Made by a program: the position numbers and the translations under genes
Shown here: piece after piece, positions 50,680 through 50,768 of the stretch
Position numbering within the stretch: the first letter of the stretch is position 1
Layout: each line of letters begins with the position of its first letter
Notes under the pieces: generated by a model
What the model was told of the DNA's origin: nothing
The model's input: the letters and a program-made list of their open reading frames with translations, nothing else
The model's database searches: none
Source of the DNA: Bacteroidales bacterium UBA755
GTDB taxonomy: Bacteria > Bacteroidota > Bacteroidia > Bacteroidales > UBA932
Length of the DNA stretch: 50,768 nt
Assembly (NCBI GenBank): GCA_002297815.1
Contig: DBKH01000020.1
Location: 1-50,768 of the forward strand
Direction of reading: 5' to 3'

Positions 50680-50768
50680 ACAGATCACGTCTCTCACAAA
50701 AAAAGAGCCTCACTATTTATATAGTATTAGTCAAGCCTCCTTTCCCTGCGAAAGTGACTTTATCCGTT

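Overview
The window looks like a chromosomal segment from a member of the Bacteroidales. The reasons are a SusC/SusD pair, fimbrillin-type fimbrial genes with DUF3575, DUF5119 and DUF4906-like proteins, serine-type sulfatase chemistry, and promoters that repeatedly match the Bacteroidetes consensus TTTG-N18-21-TAnnTTTG. The family or genus cannot be fixed from the sequence alone. I recognised no rRNA or tRNA genes, no CRISPR array and no transposase.

Layout. (1) 387-7549 is an L-rhamnose locus: a GH106 alpha-L-rhamnosidase, an AraC-type regulator, rhamnulokinase (rhaB) and rhamnose isomerase (rhaA). (2) 7616-29133 is one polysaccharide-utilisation and sugar-catabolism region. A leftward operon (BACON/DUF5689-type surface lipoprotein, EEP-fold lipoprotein, TIM-barrel glycosidase-like lipoprotein) and a rightward operon (SusC, SusD, a second EEP-fold enzyme, a sulfatase fused to a HAD phosphatase domain) start from one compact control region near 13.8-13.9 kb. 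A second leftward operon (MFS transporter, arabinose/fucose-isomerase-like protein, long mannose-6-phosphate-isomerase-like protein, ROK kinase) faces a GntR/LacI-hybrid regulator that is coupled to an aldose-epimerase-like gene. The two control regions share a direct-repeat motif (YACCA), which suggests one regulator governs polymer uptake and monosaccharide catabolism together. (3) 29155-37547 holds housekeeping and sugar-nucleotide genes: a small conserved protein, gmk, nadD, a MazG pyrophosphohydrolase, a YghO/GNAT-like protein, prfA, a sugar nucleotidyltransferase, a GHMP kinase whose first motif resembles galacturonokinase more than galactokinase, and pgi. (4) 37548-38702 is a gene-free stretch with palindromic repeats, a possible small RNA and a 51-bp tandem repeat. 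(5) 38703-49646 is a leftward seven-gene fimbrial operon whose first gene carries a run of ten G near its 5' end. (6) rpmH and tadA close the window.

How the parts work together. In region 2 the surface lipoproteins and SusCD would bind and import a glycan, exported sulfatase, EEP and TIM-barrel enzymes would trim it, and the transporter, isomerases, kinase and mutarotase would bring a released sugar into central metabolism. The substrate is unknown. The sulfatase and two EEP enzymes suggest a glycan carrying sulfate and possibly phosphodiester groups; that is inference.

The observations I rate highest are the in-frame G10 tract that would switch the first fimbrial gene on or off, the face-to-face promoters around four GGTAT repeats together with the matching sites at the GntR gene, the sulfatase-HAD fusion within a two-EEP PUL, a REP-like palindrome translated inside the GH106 gene, and a strong excess of the octamer TGAATATG/CATATTCA across the whole window.
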